Source: Cyclaneusma minus
Lineage: Eukaryota > Ascomycota > Leotiomycetes > Marthamycetales > Marthamycetaceae
Direction of reading: 5' to 3'
Assembly (NCBI GenBank): GCA_037179335.1
Contig: JAKZHN010000068.1
Span: 1 to 55,587, forward strand
Length of the DNA stretch: 55,587 bases
Part shown: piece after piece, positions 10,596 through 21,453 of the stretch
Position numbering within the stretch: the first letter of the stretch is position 1
How the letters are laid out: every line of letters starts with the position of its first letter
Translations under genes and position numbers: made by a program
Notes under the pieces: generated by a model
Databases searched by the model: none
What the model was told of the DNA's origin: nothing
Seen by the model: the letters and a program-made list of their open reading frames with translations, nothing else

Positions 10596-13500
10596 TTACC
10601 CATCCTGCGCTCTCACCAGCATCCGACGGAACAAACTATGCTCGGCATCATACAAGCTCGCCGGGCAACCTTGTTCCACGATGCGTCCTTGATGCAGCAC
10701 GACAACCTCATCACACCAGGAATCCGACTCCAGTAGAGGCTGAAGGTGATGAGTAACCATAATAACTGTACACTCCGTGAGTTCCTTGATGATTCCTGTG
10801 ACCAATTTTTCGGTTTCGGAGTCGAGTCTGCTGGGCATTAGCTGGGTGAAAAAAAAAAGAAAAAAGAAAAGCTGGCACGAAGGCATAACTTACTGGCTAG
10901 TTGCTTCATCAAGCAGAACCACACGGCTTCTTCGCGATAGTGCCCTGGAGAGGCAAAATAATTGCCGCTGTCCTGAACTAAACCATTCCGGGCTCAGCTC
11001 CGCGTCCAATCCGCCCTTTTCCTTGACTATTTGAGCTAGACTAGTTCTCTCCAAGACATCCCAAATCGCATCGTCGTTATCCTTTTCGATGCCAAGGGGG
11101 TCGACATTCATCCTCACTGAACCTGTAAGGAAGAAAGGTTCTTGCGGTACAACTGCGATCGAAGTCCGAAGCTGGTGATGCGCGATGGAAGATACTTCAG
11201 AGCCATCTATCATGACAGAGCCATCGCTTGGTTCGGATAATCGGAGTAATAGACCAAGGAGGGTCGATTTACCGCTTCCCGTTCGACCACATAATGCAAC
11301 CTTGGACCCTGACTTAATGCTAAGACTGACATCATCCAAGACCAAGTTATTATCGTATGAAGCCGAGACGTGTTCAAGAACAATCACCCCTTCGGAAGGC
11401 CAACGAGCGGGATTCGGAGCTTCTTCGTGCGAGATTTGCTCGGGAAGCTTTCGCTTTTCTCCCTCAAATGGCGTCTCGGTTGCGTATGTCTTGATGCGAT
11501 TTATGGCACCAAGAGAGGTCTCCAAGTTCGTCCAGTGCACAACAAGTTGGCCAAGGACTTGTCCCAAAGTCATGACACTGACGAGTGCCACACCCAGCAA
11601 GCCAGGGTCCATATCATCTTTCATCGCTACCGCAATACCGACAAGAAGCGTGGCGAGTCCGGCGGAAGCAAGGTCCAATACCAGGGTCAACCATCGCTGA
11701 AGACAGTATATTAGGTAAAACGGGCGCTGAGCCATATCCAAGAGCTGTATGTTTTGCTTCTCCACCACGCTGGTCCAGCAGAAAGCACGGATAGTAGTGA
11801 GCCCGTTGAAAGTCGTCATAAAATGCTCGATGAGCGGAGCCTTCAACTCGAGGTCTAATACCCGTAGCTGGCGGGAGGTCTTGAGATAGACGCGTTGTAT
11901 AAGGTACAATGCCGCTCCAAGCACCGGAATAGTGATGGCAAGATAGCCTGATGCGACACAAGTGAGGACTATTTGAGCCAGAGATGAGGCTAGCTGCTCA
12001 AACCCGAGAATGAAGCTCAATGGAAGGGCAAAATCAACCAGAGTTAGATCAGCTGTGAAACTATTCGCATGTCAGATTATCTTTGTATCTGCGGTTCTGC
12101 GGCTTCGTGAACTTACATGTTTGCAATTTCGCCGACATCTCTGTTAACGAAAAAGGATAGCGGCGCTCTACGTCCCAATCAGCTAGGCCTATTGTACAAA
12201 ACTTAGTTACCTTACCTGACTGTTGCATTAAGGACTTTGAGGTGAAGGTTGATGGCCGATGTCGGGACGCAAATCAAAAGGAAATACCTGTTCAAATCGT
12301 AAGCATTTCATATATGGAAGAGTACCCAACTGCCTAGTTCCTACCCTGACTCTACCATAATTCCTAGGATAGTAGCAACCGCAAAACGAACATAGATTCC
12401 GGTCCATTTACCGACATCAGCATCCGGATTCTTTTCGTTCGCGGCAGTCCAAAACTTGAGCCAGATAGCTAGATAATGTACAGTTAGAAACATTCTATCA
12501 ACCATGAATTTATTAAGACTCACGCTGTGCCGTGCTGCATCCTATATGAAGTATCACCAGTGCAAAGAAACCCCACACGGCTCCCTTTCCCATGGCAGAC
12601 ACATAGTAGCGAAAAACGTTGGCCTGGAGATGCTGCGTTTTGCTATTCTTTTTGAGACAGCGTCGTTCTTCCGAAGCACTGACTGTCTTGCCCGTCTTCT
12701 TTGTCTGTGCCAGAGTGATTTCTGTTGTACGGCTTTTGTTAGATTGTAGTGTTTCAAGCTGCTTTTGCGACTCAACCATTTTGCGGACATAGGCATTCCA
12801 TGCAGATAGTTCTGAAAAGTTGCCTTTGGCAATGATCCGGCCTTCAGGGCCTATCACAATAATTTCGTGGGCATAAGAAAGCCATTGAGCTATGAAGTCG
12901 TCAATTACACCGAGAGCATCAACCAAGGAGCTTGTAGCTTACGATTGTGAGTTGCAAACACGACCGTTTTCCCACTTGCAGAGAGAAGGCCGCTTGGTCC
13001 CCAAAGATTCCGAAAGCATTTCGCCGCTGTTTCCGGGTCCAATCCACTCAGGGTGTCATCCAAAATAATAAACTGTTTCTCACTATACACAGCTCGTGCA
13101 AGAGACTGCAATACAGTTAGACAATGACTTTCTGGTGGCGAAGTTTACTTACGATTCGTTGTTTTTGTCCCCCAGACAGGGCTGAGCCTTGGCTTCCTGC
13201 TAGAGTGTCGTCCCCTTCTGGCAATTGTGCGAAGTCTTGGTTCAGTTGGCAAGCCTCTACAACCTTCTGATATTTCTCTTCATCCCAATCCAGAAACCCG
13301 ATAATGTTTTTCTTGATACTGATGTTCAAGATCCACGGGTTTGAGTGACAGTAGGCGATTTGTTTGGGTGAGGTACATTCGACTGTCCCGGATATCAATA
13401 TCGTCTCGCCGATCAATGATCGCAGGAGCGTGGACTTTCCACATCCTATTGGGCCGGTGACGATGGTGAGTGTGGATGAGGCTACTTTAAGATTGATGTC

Positions 13501-15690
13501 TCGAAGTATTGGATTATCAGAATCTGTGCCAAATGTTGCATTCGAGATTCGTACAAGAGGGAAGCGGCTCGCATCGGATCGGGGGGGACTCCATGATTTT
13601 TCATCGAGTGATCATAGTTCCAGACCTGTGATCTCAGACTCTGGGTGCTTACTGCTTACACTCATAGCAGCCGTCCGAATAGTGCGGCTGTCACACTGGC
13701 AATCCTTGTGCAAGAAGTCTTGGATACGATCAAGGCAGCCCAAAGCGGAGGTCAAGTTTGTTGCAGCCGTCACTAGCTCAGAAACCGGATTAATGAGAAT
13801 TGAGAGGAGAGAAAGCGAAGTGAAGGCTGCAACTGTCTGCACCTGGCCGTCGTTGCTCACCAGTTGGGCGATCGCGTATGCCGTGAAAGTGACAGCTGGA
13901 GTCAACATTGCCGGAATATTACCTAACCCTGTTTTAGCACAGTTCTGAAGTCCTGAAAAGGTCTTAATAACCTAAAGTGATGCCACAAACTTGTAGACGA
14001 CGAAATGCCTTTTGCTTCTCCATTTCCTCGGCCCGAAGGTCACGGATTTGGCTCGCGACTTTGTCTTTCAAGCCGGTCATTTTGACGTTTTTCATGTGGC
14101 TAATCAGGTTGCTAGTCACTTTTACCCGTTTCTGGATAGCCTGCAACCATGCTCGCTGTCGCGGAGGTATACGTTGTCCAATCTGCCCAGATGCAATACC
14201 ACATACTAGATGAAAGGTCAGCCTCCAGGCCTTCGATTATGCATTCCGTGTTTCAACTTACTGATAGCAATGATCAGGGGAGCAACACAGACGGCGTCCA
14301 TATATGTGCTCAAGATCCAGAGGCCGAGCGCAACTTGCACAATGTTCGGGAAAATGTTCAAAACCCACTGCAAAGTCTGTGTAACTCTTTCGACATCCGA
14401 ATTGATAAGACTGACAGGACCAGAGGCGTCACCACTTTCTGTGGATGGCAGCTTTAGGCTGTGTTGAAAAATGAACGTGATTAACGAGCCCCGGATCATA
14501 GCCATCAAGCGGAAGATCAAGTGTTGATACCATACTGTTGAGATCTAAATTGATCAGACTACGCACTTATCTTGAAAAGTAAAAACCCGGAGAACTTACA
14601 GCGACACCAGTGTAAGTCACCGCAAATGCCCCGATCAATCCGTAACCAACTTGTGGAGGACGGACCGCAGAGTTGGTCATATATGAAAGGGTTGCGTTGA
14701 CCAGAAACGGCTGTGCGATTGAGAAGCCTACCAAAGCTAAGCGCGGTAGTTGGATCACAAATAGCTGCTCGCTGAAAGCCTTGAATAGCGCCAACGCAAG
14801 CCTGCGTTTGTGTGTTAATTTGGTCTTCTCCCAAGTGCTAAATAGGGCTTCCGAGACTTTCGAGGCAGCAAGATCCTCACCAACAGGGAACAACGCCTCC
14901 CCAGACAATTTTTCATGATAGCTGCGACGGAAAAGGGGGTTCAACCATAACAGAAGACTTCTGGAAAAGAATCCCGCTTTATCTTCGGGAGACAAAAGCT
15001 CACTTTTGGGCCGAGAGATATGCTTGTCCTTGGGAAATGTCTCCAAAGTTAGGATGATCAGCTTAACACACAACACAGCGCTTCGTAATGAAGCAACAGC
15101 CGTTTCGTCTTGAAGCAGCCATGCTGTCCGAACCTGAACAATATCAAAGATCCCTGTAAAGAAGAGGTACACCTGTATAATGGACGATGGCCGGATTGAG
15201 CGCGAATGCTCTAGACACGAGAGTAACGCGAGGCTGATGATAGCAACGAAGAATACCGAATATGCTGGAACTGTCAAGTCGGAATTCACGGAGTCGCTGC
15301 CAGAAGCACAGAGACTTAATTCAGCCAGTACTAAGGCAGAGAGCATGACGAATAGAAGCTGGGAGTATTAGGCTGGCATTCTTAGGCTGGCATTCTTAGG
15401 CTAACAAAGATACGATAGCTTACTCCTTTCACTGTTCGATTGCTTGGCCAGCGTACCACCTTTGCCCGTTTGAAGAGAACCCATCCGTGGGAGAGAATGA
15501 AAGGGAGAATAATAGCATTCGGCGCGAGCGTGAGAAAAGCATCTTCAAATCGAATTGTGAAATCGGCTTCTCGGCACCCGGGATGCGACGGTGAAGGGAG
15601 AATCGGTCCAAAAGTATTATCATCGTTGCACGCCATGCTGCTAAGAGCTGAGTTCAGGAAAACCAGCATCGGGATTGCGAGGGGAAACAC
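10596..15690 (-). CDS. ABC-C (MRP-type) full transporter, 13 exons
   Basis: Full-length multidrug-resistance-associated transporter, about 1,478 aa by hand splicing. Exons: 15690-15424, 15358-14600, 14544-14262, 14205-13972, 13922-about 13640, about 13588-13153, 13105-12943, 12889-12524, 12468-12345, 12287-12216, 12167-12117, 12060-10894, 10827-10596; all other joins keep frame. The N-terminus (CNDDNTFGPIL) and TMD0 are typical of fungal ABC-C proteins. NBD1 has Walker A GPIGCGKST, signature LSGGQKQR and Walker B IILDD, with Asp in place of the catalytic Glu, as usual in ABC-C. NBD2 has Walker A GRTGSGKST, signature FSSGQRQL and Walker B VVLLDEAT. The exon 5/6 boundary is uncertain: an in-frame TGA at 13,614-13,612 needs a weak intron (for example 13,639-13,589, donor GTCTGA). 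It sits between precursor and UstYa-like genes, so export of the peptide or self-protection is the likely role. Confidence 0.9.
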
Positions 15691-16004
15691 GTATATATCA
15701 GCGTGTGGCTTGTCTCACTTGCATGTGCTTGGTGCAGATATTGTGTCTAAATAAGGCAGGTGGAGTGTGATTGGTGGGAATATACGAGGAGCGGGATATT
15801 GCAGTGTGACACGGAATGAGATACCCCTCGCCCCATTTAAGAACATCGCGGAATGAGTTGGTTATTCCCTGCCTATTAGCCAACTGGTATTACTAACAAT
15901 TGAGATGTATCTGGCACTCGATCGCTTACTCCTCTACATAAACACTGCGGTTTGGCATCAGACACAATGTATTCAGATTGTGAACAGTATATTTCTAGAT
16001 CTGG
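15691..16004 (-). promoter_or_regulatory. Promoter region of the ABC transporter gene
   Basis: 314 bp between the end of the UstYa-like gene and the transporter ATG, both on the minus strand. The genes are close enough for coordinated regulation, but each probably has its own promoter. No TATA box was recognised. Confidence 0.35.
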
Positions 16005-16802
16005 CTACCCACACAATGGATAAGTTACCAGAAGCAAGACGAGGCTCGAATTTGACCAATCTGTTGGAGGTGCCCTTGACAATTCCGTGCAGGACTGGAG
16101 CAGTGTTTGCCCTACTAGATCTCGATCCACAGCTTCTGATCCTATGCCAGCAACATAGCGCTGAAGCTTCCTCCATAGAAACTCGCAGCGCCTCGTCATA
16201 TAGTCGTGGCTGACGAAAAGATCCCCGGCTGTAACCTGCAGCACAACTTCGCGCAATAGGCCATCCTCTCTCTCGGGAAAGGGGGCGCTGTACCAGCCCC
16301 AGTCTTCCTTGGCGAGGAACTCGGACGCCAGACCCTCATCGTAACATTTCGGCGGTAACCACGAGAATGAGAGAACGTCAAATTTGCAACCGGAGGCAAA
16401 CGCAGCAGTTGGGGTGCGACCACACCGTTGATTCGTATCAGATTTGCTAACAGAGGCGGCACCAGTTCCGAAGACGACTCCGACGATGAGAAAGCCGACG
16501 CATACAACGACGATGCTAAATGCACATGCAACAAACATGAGCCGTTTAGAGCTCATAGGCTTTATCAGTTGTCGGTGTGGTAGGGACTGCGCTCGAGGAT
16601 CGGACTGGCTGTCATCGGTGGCGCCAGTATCATCTTCGTCGGTCCCAAGAAGGTGGTGCTCTTCGTCTCCGCTCATCTCAGTATCAGGAGGTGAGGGTGG
16701 GCTCTGTCTTCTCGTCAAGGAAAAGTAGCTGTATAATCGGCCAAGATAACCAGAAATGTGGCCCTTCGCAGGCATTTCCAATGATAGGTAAAATGAGCTC
16801 AT
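16005..16802 (-). CDS. UstYa-like type II membrane protein with substituted HxxHC motifs
   Basis: Single-exon protein of 265 aa. Residues 1-88 are a polar cytosolic N-terminus with an acidic stretch, 89-112 form one transmembrane helix, and the rest would be luminal. The luminal part carries the pattern CGRT...GCKFDVLSFSWLPPKCYD (127-155) and ends VTYPLC, as in a widespread fungal family found with UstYa-type RiPP genes. In that family, as I recall it, two HxxHC motifs follow; here the aligned stretches read MTRRC (202-206, before EFLWRKLQR) and LLQSC (234-238). All four His are replaced while both Cys remain. It may therefore be a non-catalytic partner of an active UstYa-like subunit, comparable to the paired UstYa/UstYb of ustiloxin synthesis. 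Family placement is from memory of motifs; the missing His are seen directly. Confidence 0.7.
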   Translation of the reverse strand: MSSFYLSLEMPAKGHISGYLGRLYSYFSLTRRQSPPSPPDTEMSGDEEHHLLGTDEDDTGATDDSQSDPRAQSLPHRQLIKPMSSKRLMFVACAFSIVVVCVGFLIVGVVFGTGAASVSKSDTNQRCGRTPTAAFASGCKFDVLSFSWLPPKCYDEGLASEFLAKEDWGWYSAPFPEREDGLLREVVLQVTAGDLFVSHDYMTRRCEFLWRKLQRYVAGIGSEAVDRDLVGQTLLQSCTELSRAPPTDWSNSSLVLLLVTYPLCG

Positions 16803-17621
16803 GATATCGGCAGGAATTTCGAGATACTAGGGAAGAAAGTTCAGACGATATAGCATCAGTCTTGCAAAATAAACCCCACTGAGTTCGGAGGCCGAGTCCG
16901 CCACTCACACGAAAGGATGAAATTGCAGGATGGGGGTGCAGCCAGGAGGACATCGCATTAGATACCTGCCCTGTTATCGAGATCTGACCTGCCCGATTCG
17001 CGATATCTCGACTGTGCCGCACTGAGCCCGCCCCTCGATTGCACCATTCCCGAAGGCTAATTCGTGTAGGTATGCAGCATATTCCTTTCCATGAATTCTT
17101 CTGCGATCTGCATCTTTCTGCAAATGAACTTTTCTGCAATCTAGATTCTGCTGCAATTTAGATCCTTCTGCACTCCGCACCCTCCATCTGGATTCTTCTG
17201 CATTCCCCCTTTGACGCCACCATTTTCGACTTTGAATCGCGACTTGGATCCCTAAATAGTAATCGGTTTCTCTACCTCCTCCAGCGAAGGCGCTGCGTTT
17301 GTCTTGGCGGTGTCTTTATGTCAGAGTGGCTGGACTGAACCCACCTGGCTTCAGTCTCTTGAACCTGGTGCTGGTGTTAGTCATACTTCGTACATCAGAC
17401 TCCAAATTAACTAGAGTGGTCGGAGCCATGACCTGAGAGGTGTAATAAGAGGACTCCGTTCAACCGCCTACAATCTTGCAAACAAACCTCACATCGTTTT
17501 TCGTGGGTAGAATGATTATATACTCAGAACTGCTGTCTCAACGAATGAATTTTAGTAGGCGATTTGGCTCAATACGAAACACGGCTTTCCTTCATCCTCA
17601 GAACTGCATACGTTGCTTCCC
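16803..17621. promoter_or_regulatory. Divergent promoter region between the UstYa-like gene and the bANK regulator
   Basis: About 820 bp without a credible ORF. Near 17,090-17,205 there are repeated TTCTGCA and ATCTGGATTCTTCTGCAAT-like words. Being shared by two head-to-head cluster genes, this is a natural place for a pathway regulator to bind. I searched for the ToxE tox-box pattern ATCTCNCGNA and did not find a clean match. Confidence 0.4.
17090..17205 (-). repeat. Degenerate TTCTGCA repeats upstream of the UstYa-like gene
   Basis: TTCTGCA or TTCTGCG words recur six or more times at intervals of about 15-25 nt (for example CTTCTGCGATC, TTTCTGCAAATG, TTTCTGCAATCTAG, CCTTCTGCAC, CTTCTGCATT). 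It lies in the shared upstream region, roughly 300-400 bp from the ATG at 16,802. Confidence 0.6.
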
Positions 17622-18409
17622 ATGGACCCGAGTCCTGCATCTGTTACAGTCTACAGTGACAATTGGCAGAATGTAGATGATCCCCTCGAGAGAAGAAGGG
17701 CGCAAAATCGCACCGCTCAACGAGCACGACGTTAGTACATATACCTCTTGACTAGCTTTGTTTCGATTAACTGACCGGGTAGGAAAGGCCGCACAAGAAA
17801 GTCTCAACCAAAATGCAATCTCTACCCAATAGGATCTCGTCAATTAGCGTTACCGACGACGAGGTAGATGCTTTCCCGATGACAGAGTACTCGACGCATT
17901 TCACAGAGCTAGATCCTCTGCATCAATGGGACCTATTCTCTGGTGATCATCAGAACGACTTTGATCTTGTCGGCGAATCCAGTGGCTCTCTCCATATAAT
18001 GGATCTCAGCACTCCTACGGTAAGGAGAGTAGGAACTGCAGATAGCAGTCCCGCCGCACCCGAGGCGAAGGCGCAAAACGGGAATACACCATTACACGAA
18101 GCAGTCCTACAACAAAATGAATCCATCGTACGGGTGCTGTTGAGTTACGGGTCGAACATTTCGGCTCAGAACCTCAACGGCGAGACTGCACTCCATGTTG
18201 CAGCACAGCAGAACTGCGAGGTTATCATGCAGATATTGCTTCAACATTGCTCTGCGCATGGGACCGACTTGGAAATGGTTGATCACTGGGGTCAGACAGC
18301 ATTGCATCGTGCTGTGGTCGGAAACTACTCGCGGATGGTGAAGATGCTGCTTGATGCCGGCGCGGATGCAAACGCAGCCGCAACTCCAGGAAGGATTGTA
18401 GCCAGGTAG
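17622..18409 (+). CDS. bANK transcription factor (basic region plus ankyrin repeats, ToxE-like), frame uncertain
   Basis: Likely pathway-specific regulator. Exon 1 starts at ATG 17,622 (context CTTCCCATGG) and encodes a bZIP-type basic region ERRRAQNRTAQRAR without a leucine zipper. A long ORF from 17,813 then gives three ankyrin repeats, starting at NGNTPLHEAV, NGETALHVAA and WGQTALHRAV. This combination matches the bANK class, of which ToxE of the HC-toxin cluster is the known example. The obvious intron (GTTAGT at 17,731 to GGTAG at 17,782) leaves the frame for 17 codons and then meets a stop; joining to the ankyrin frame needs a non-canonical acceptor such as GAAAG at 17,801. So either splicing is unusual, there is a sequencing error, or the gene is broken. 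The ankyrin part ends at 18,409 after only three repeats and may itself be truncated. Confidence 0.6.
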
Positions 18410-18807
18410 CTGGTATGTCAAAAAACGAAGTCTTGAATGAGCAGACTCCACAAGTTCTCAACGTCGTAAAAGGTCGGCATCCTGAGTGACTAATTTCTAT
18501 TAGTTTGAGCCCCTGTAAATGATAAGAGCGGACGTATAATGATGAAAAGTTGGTTTTCCCAAACTCGGCCAACATACGGGCAGAGCGGCCCGGATTATGC
18601 AATGTCAGCAAGGCTTCGTTGCAGATATCTATGCAGGAGCTTTGGTCTACTTCGATACATGGATGGTGGTGAACACCTGCAGTGTCTGCACTCACGCAAC
18701 TTTAGGAACTCCAAGAAATTTGACCTTACATGTCCAGGTCTACGGAGTAAGTACTTCCACTACAGCAAGAAAAGCTTCAAAATCACAGCTGACTTTTTTC
18801 ACTTCCA
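18410..18807 (+). other. Intergenic region upstream of the glutaminyl cyclase gene
   Basis: About 400 bp of GC-balanced DNA. It could hold further bANK exons (candidate donors near 18,405 and 18,414, acceptor ATTAG near 18,503), but I could not extend an ankyrin repeat into it. It otherwise serves as the cyclotransferase promoter. Confidence 0.4.
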
Positions 18808-20001
18808 ATGCTTACCAAGAATATACGATGTTTTTTATCTTCAATCTTTGTTTTCAATTTCACCGCGGCGTATACCCATCTTTCGGATGACACACTGCTG
18901 CGCTTGTCTACCGTTGATGACGGATTAGATCCCTTTGCTGGTTCCATTCTCTCTCCCATCCTCCGACCTCGGGTTCCAGGGACACCCGGTTCTGAAGCGG
19001 TCCGCGCACATTTCATCTCCTTTTTCGCCTCCAGCCTACCACACTGGGATGTAGAACTCCAAAAGTCTGAGGCAGTCATTCCTCCACCGACATTGAGTGC
19101 CACCACTGACGTGCACGTACCGATAATCAACATCGTGGCTACGAGAGATCCCCCGAGACCTCAGAGCTCCACTGAAGATTCGACTTGGAGCCCGAGTCAC
19201 CTGGTGCTGGCTGCTCACTACGATTCGAAATACGGGGCACCGCCAGATGCGCACTCTGATCACCAAAACCTAAGTCATGGATTCATTGGCGCTGTGGATT
19301 CTGCCGTTCCTTGTGCTGTCTTGCTCCATACCGCTCAAGTCATCGATGCGGCGCTGACGAAACGATGGAAGAGTATGCAGGCGGCCGGCTTGGATACCAG
19401 TTATGAGAAAGGGGTCCAGATTCTCTTGCTAGATGGAGAGGAGTCATTTGGATTATGGAGCGCCACCGACAAGCTTCACGGCAGCCGAGCTCTGGTGAGA
19501 GAATGGTCGCAAACCGACAGAAAAACTGGTCAAGGAAGTTCTGAAAAGTCAAAGTCAAAGCTAGACCAGATACGTCTTTTCGTCCTACCCGATCTGCTTG
19601 GCGCTCCGAATCCGACAATCTCTTCCTTCTTCCGGGAATCCCATTGGGCTTATCAGAAGCTTGCACAAATTGAGCAACAGCTCTGGGAGGCAGGCTTGCT
19701 GGAGTCACAGCAGGGAAAACTGCAACCCTTCTTTCCAGACGGCCATCGCAACGCTGACGACGGCGGCTCTTGGACAGGGGGACAGTTGGAAGATGACCAT
19801 ACACCCTTTTTGCAGCACGGAGTTCGGATTCTTCATCTGCTTCCAACCCCATACCCTGATGTGTGGCACACGATGGACGACAATGCTGGAAATCTCGATG
19901 GGAAGACGGTACGGGACTGGGCGAGAATCATTGCGGCTTTTGTGGCGGACTGGACCGGGCTTGAGGGTTATTTTGGAAGTGACATATCAACCATAGCGTG
20001 A
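18808..20001 (+). CDS. Secreted glutaminyl-peptide cyclotransferase (M28-fold)
   Basis: Converts N-terminal Gln of peptides to pyroglutamate. Single ORF of 397 aa with an N-terminal signal peptide (hydrophobic FLSSIFVFNFTAAYT), so it enters the secretory pathway where Kex2 products appear. The zinc and catalytic residues of the animal enzyme family are all visible: Asp in GAVDSAVPCA (D164), Glu-Glu in LLLDGEESFGLW (E211, E212) with W217, Asp in VLPDLLGAPNP (D262), and His in DVWHTMDDN (H354); LVLAAHYDSKY and DDHTPFLQHG are also typical. Length fits the family. It lies just downstream of the bANK gene on the same strand, inside the RiPP cluster. The precursor repeats place Gln after EP or EA, which makes this enzyme a plausible cluster-specific maturase. 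The fold and reaction are well supported; the link to the precursor is inference. Confidence 0.93.
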   Translation: MLTKNIRCFLSSIFVFNFTAAYTHLSDDTLLRLSTVDDGLDPFAGSILSPILRPRVPGTPGSEAVRAHFISFFASSLPHWDVELQKSEAVIPPPTLSATTDVHVPIINIVATRDPPRPQSSTEDSTWSPSHLVLAAHYDSKYGAPPDAHSDHQNLSHGFIGAVDSAVPCAVLLHTAQVIDAALTKRWKSMQAAGLDTSYEKGVQILLLDGEESFGLWSATDKLHGSRALVREWSQTDRKTGQGSSEKSKSKLDQIRLFVLPDLLGAPNPTISSFFRESHWAYQKLAQIEQQLWEAGLLESQQGKLQPFFPDGHRNADDGGSWTGGQLEDDHTPFLQHGVRILHLLPTPYPDVWHTMDDNAGNLDGKTVRDWARIIAAFVADWTGLEGYFGSDISTIA

Positions 20002-20614
20002 TGGTGTCTGGAAGGCAGATAGCGAACTAAGCGAGGCGACAGGAGCTGAGGGGTTCGGCAGCAAATATCATCTTGACTTCTCAACATCCATGGACTTGAC
20101 ATCCTGCCAGTTTGCTGGTCAGCAACTGCGATTCGCACGTGATCTGACGCAGAGAATAGTCTTTCCCAGGTATATAAGCTGCTCTTCTCTCCCCCAATTT
20201 TCTGAGCAAGGTGGCGTCCAACACACCCAACCAGGATGGTGGACAAGTCGGCCAATGTAAATTCCAAACCTTTTCCTGGTGTAAGCCATTGAAAAATACG
20301 CAAGGTACTAGATGATATCCTGCGTCCCATATCTTTGCTAGCCATGCTGAGTGCTATCTCACCGGTCTTTGAGAGTACATGGCAGTAGTCCGAGAACTCG
20401 ACGGTTATGACATTCATCGGCGGCTGCATAGGGGGCTGCATACGGCCATGTATCCTGTCAAACCTGATGTCAGTTCAGAGGATGCGCATATCTCGGTGAC
20501 CCGCAGCGCTTCGCTTGATTGATATCTAACATCACCTTTAGTCCTACGCAAACGATCTGGGGATTTAGGAGAACTATGTTTTCATGAAGAGCAAGGGAGA
20601 GGAGAATCTAGCTG

Positions 20615-20794
20615 CTTATATAGTAGAAAACCCAGGCCAGGGCTCTGCTAGTAGCATCTCACGTGCGCAGTGCTGCTGATTTGAAGACGGTGGGGACTTT
20701 GACTATCAACAGGAAGCATTGAAGTGGGAGAACGGCAGACTCATCTTTCAGGGGAACCAACCAAGCTTGACCATCAGCCTTCAGACTATAAAAG
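20615..20794. promoter_or_regulatory. Divergent TATA pair, left array
   Basis: Minus-strand TATATAAG (20,615-20,622) and plus-strand TATAAAAG (20,787-20,794), the latter followed by GGGCTGG. Confidence 0.5.
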
Positions 20795-21221
20795 GGGCTG
20801 GAACTTCGTGTTGAGACAGCAACTCTTCTAGAACTTCTAGTCAAACGTCAAGTCCGAGGTGGTAGTGAGAGAATCTGTGTACACAAGGAGGGAAGACCAA
20901 GGCTATGACTCTTGCGGGACAGACTTCTCTCGTGGAGCACAACATAAGGGAGCTGAGTATGAGACTCATATCAGGTCATATTGCGCTAGTCAGTGACAGC
21001 ACCTTTGAAGTATGGCGGCAACTAATGGCCACGGTAGGTGAGAGCCCAAGATAGACATCTGATTACTTCCAATTCCTTGAGACTTAGGTGAGTGAGAGGA
21101 CAAGAGAGTCAGCTTTACAGAAGGAAAAAGACACAAGGAAATATCCATGCTTTCCAAGCCGCAATGACCGCTTTTGCTAGAAATCGCTCCGTTTAAGATC
21201 AAGGCACAGAAGAACGTCTCA

Positions 21222-21453
21222 TATTTATAGGTTCTCAAGGTTTCACGTCCTCAATTTTCGGGCTCTGGCCTGCCGTCGAGGGACGGTTTCTCGAGATACC
21301 AAACTTGCATTCGACAGCAGCCGAGCCGCGAGTTCAGTGAAACGATGAGGAGCTCGACAGAAGATATGGCAAGTACGTGATTCGTAGCTGATAGAGTTAA
21401 TAGTCCTGTGCAGCTCATTCCCGACCCTCTCTAGACCTCCAGACCTATAAATA
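21222..21453. promoter_or_regulatory. Divergent TATA pair, left array
   Basis: Minus-strand TATAAATA (21,222-21,229) and plus-strand TATAAATA (21,446-21,453). Confidence 0.5.

Noticed and set aside
16684..17180. Minus-strand ORFs upstream of the UstYa-like gene (for example 16,974-17,180)
   Set aside because: They are translations of the TTCTGCA repeats and overlap the promoter; no start context and no recognisable domain.
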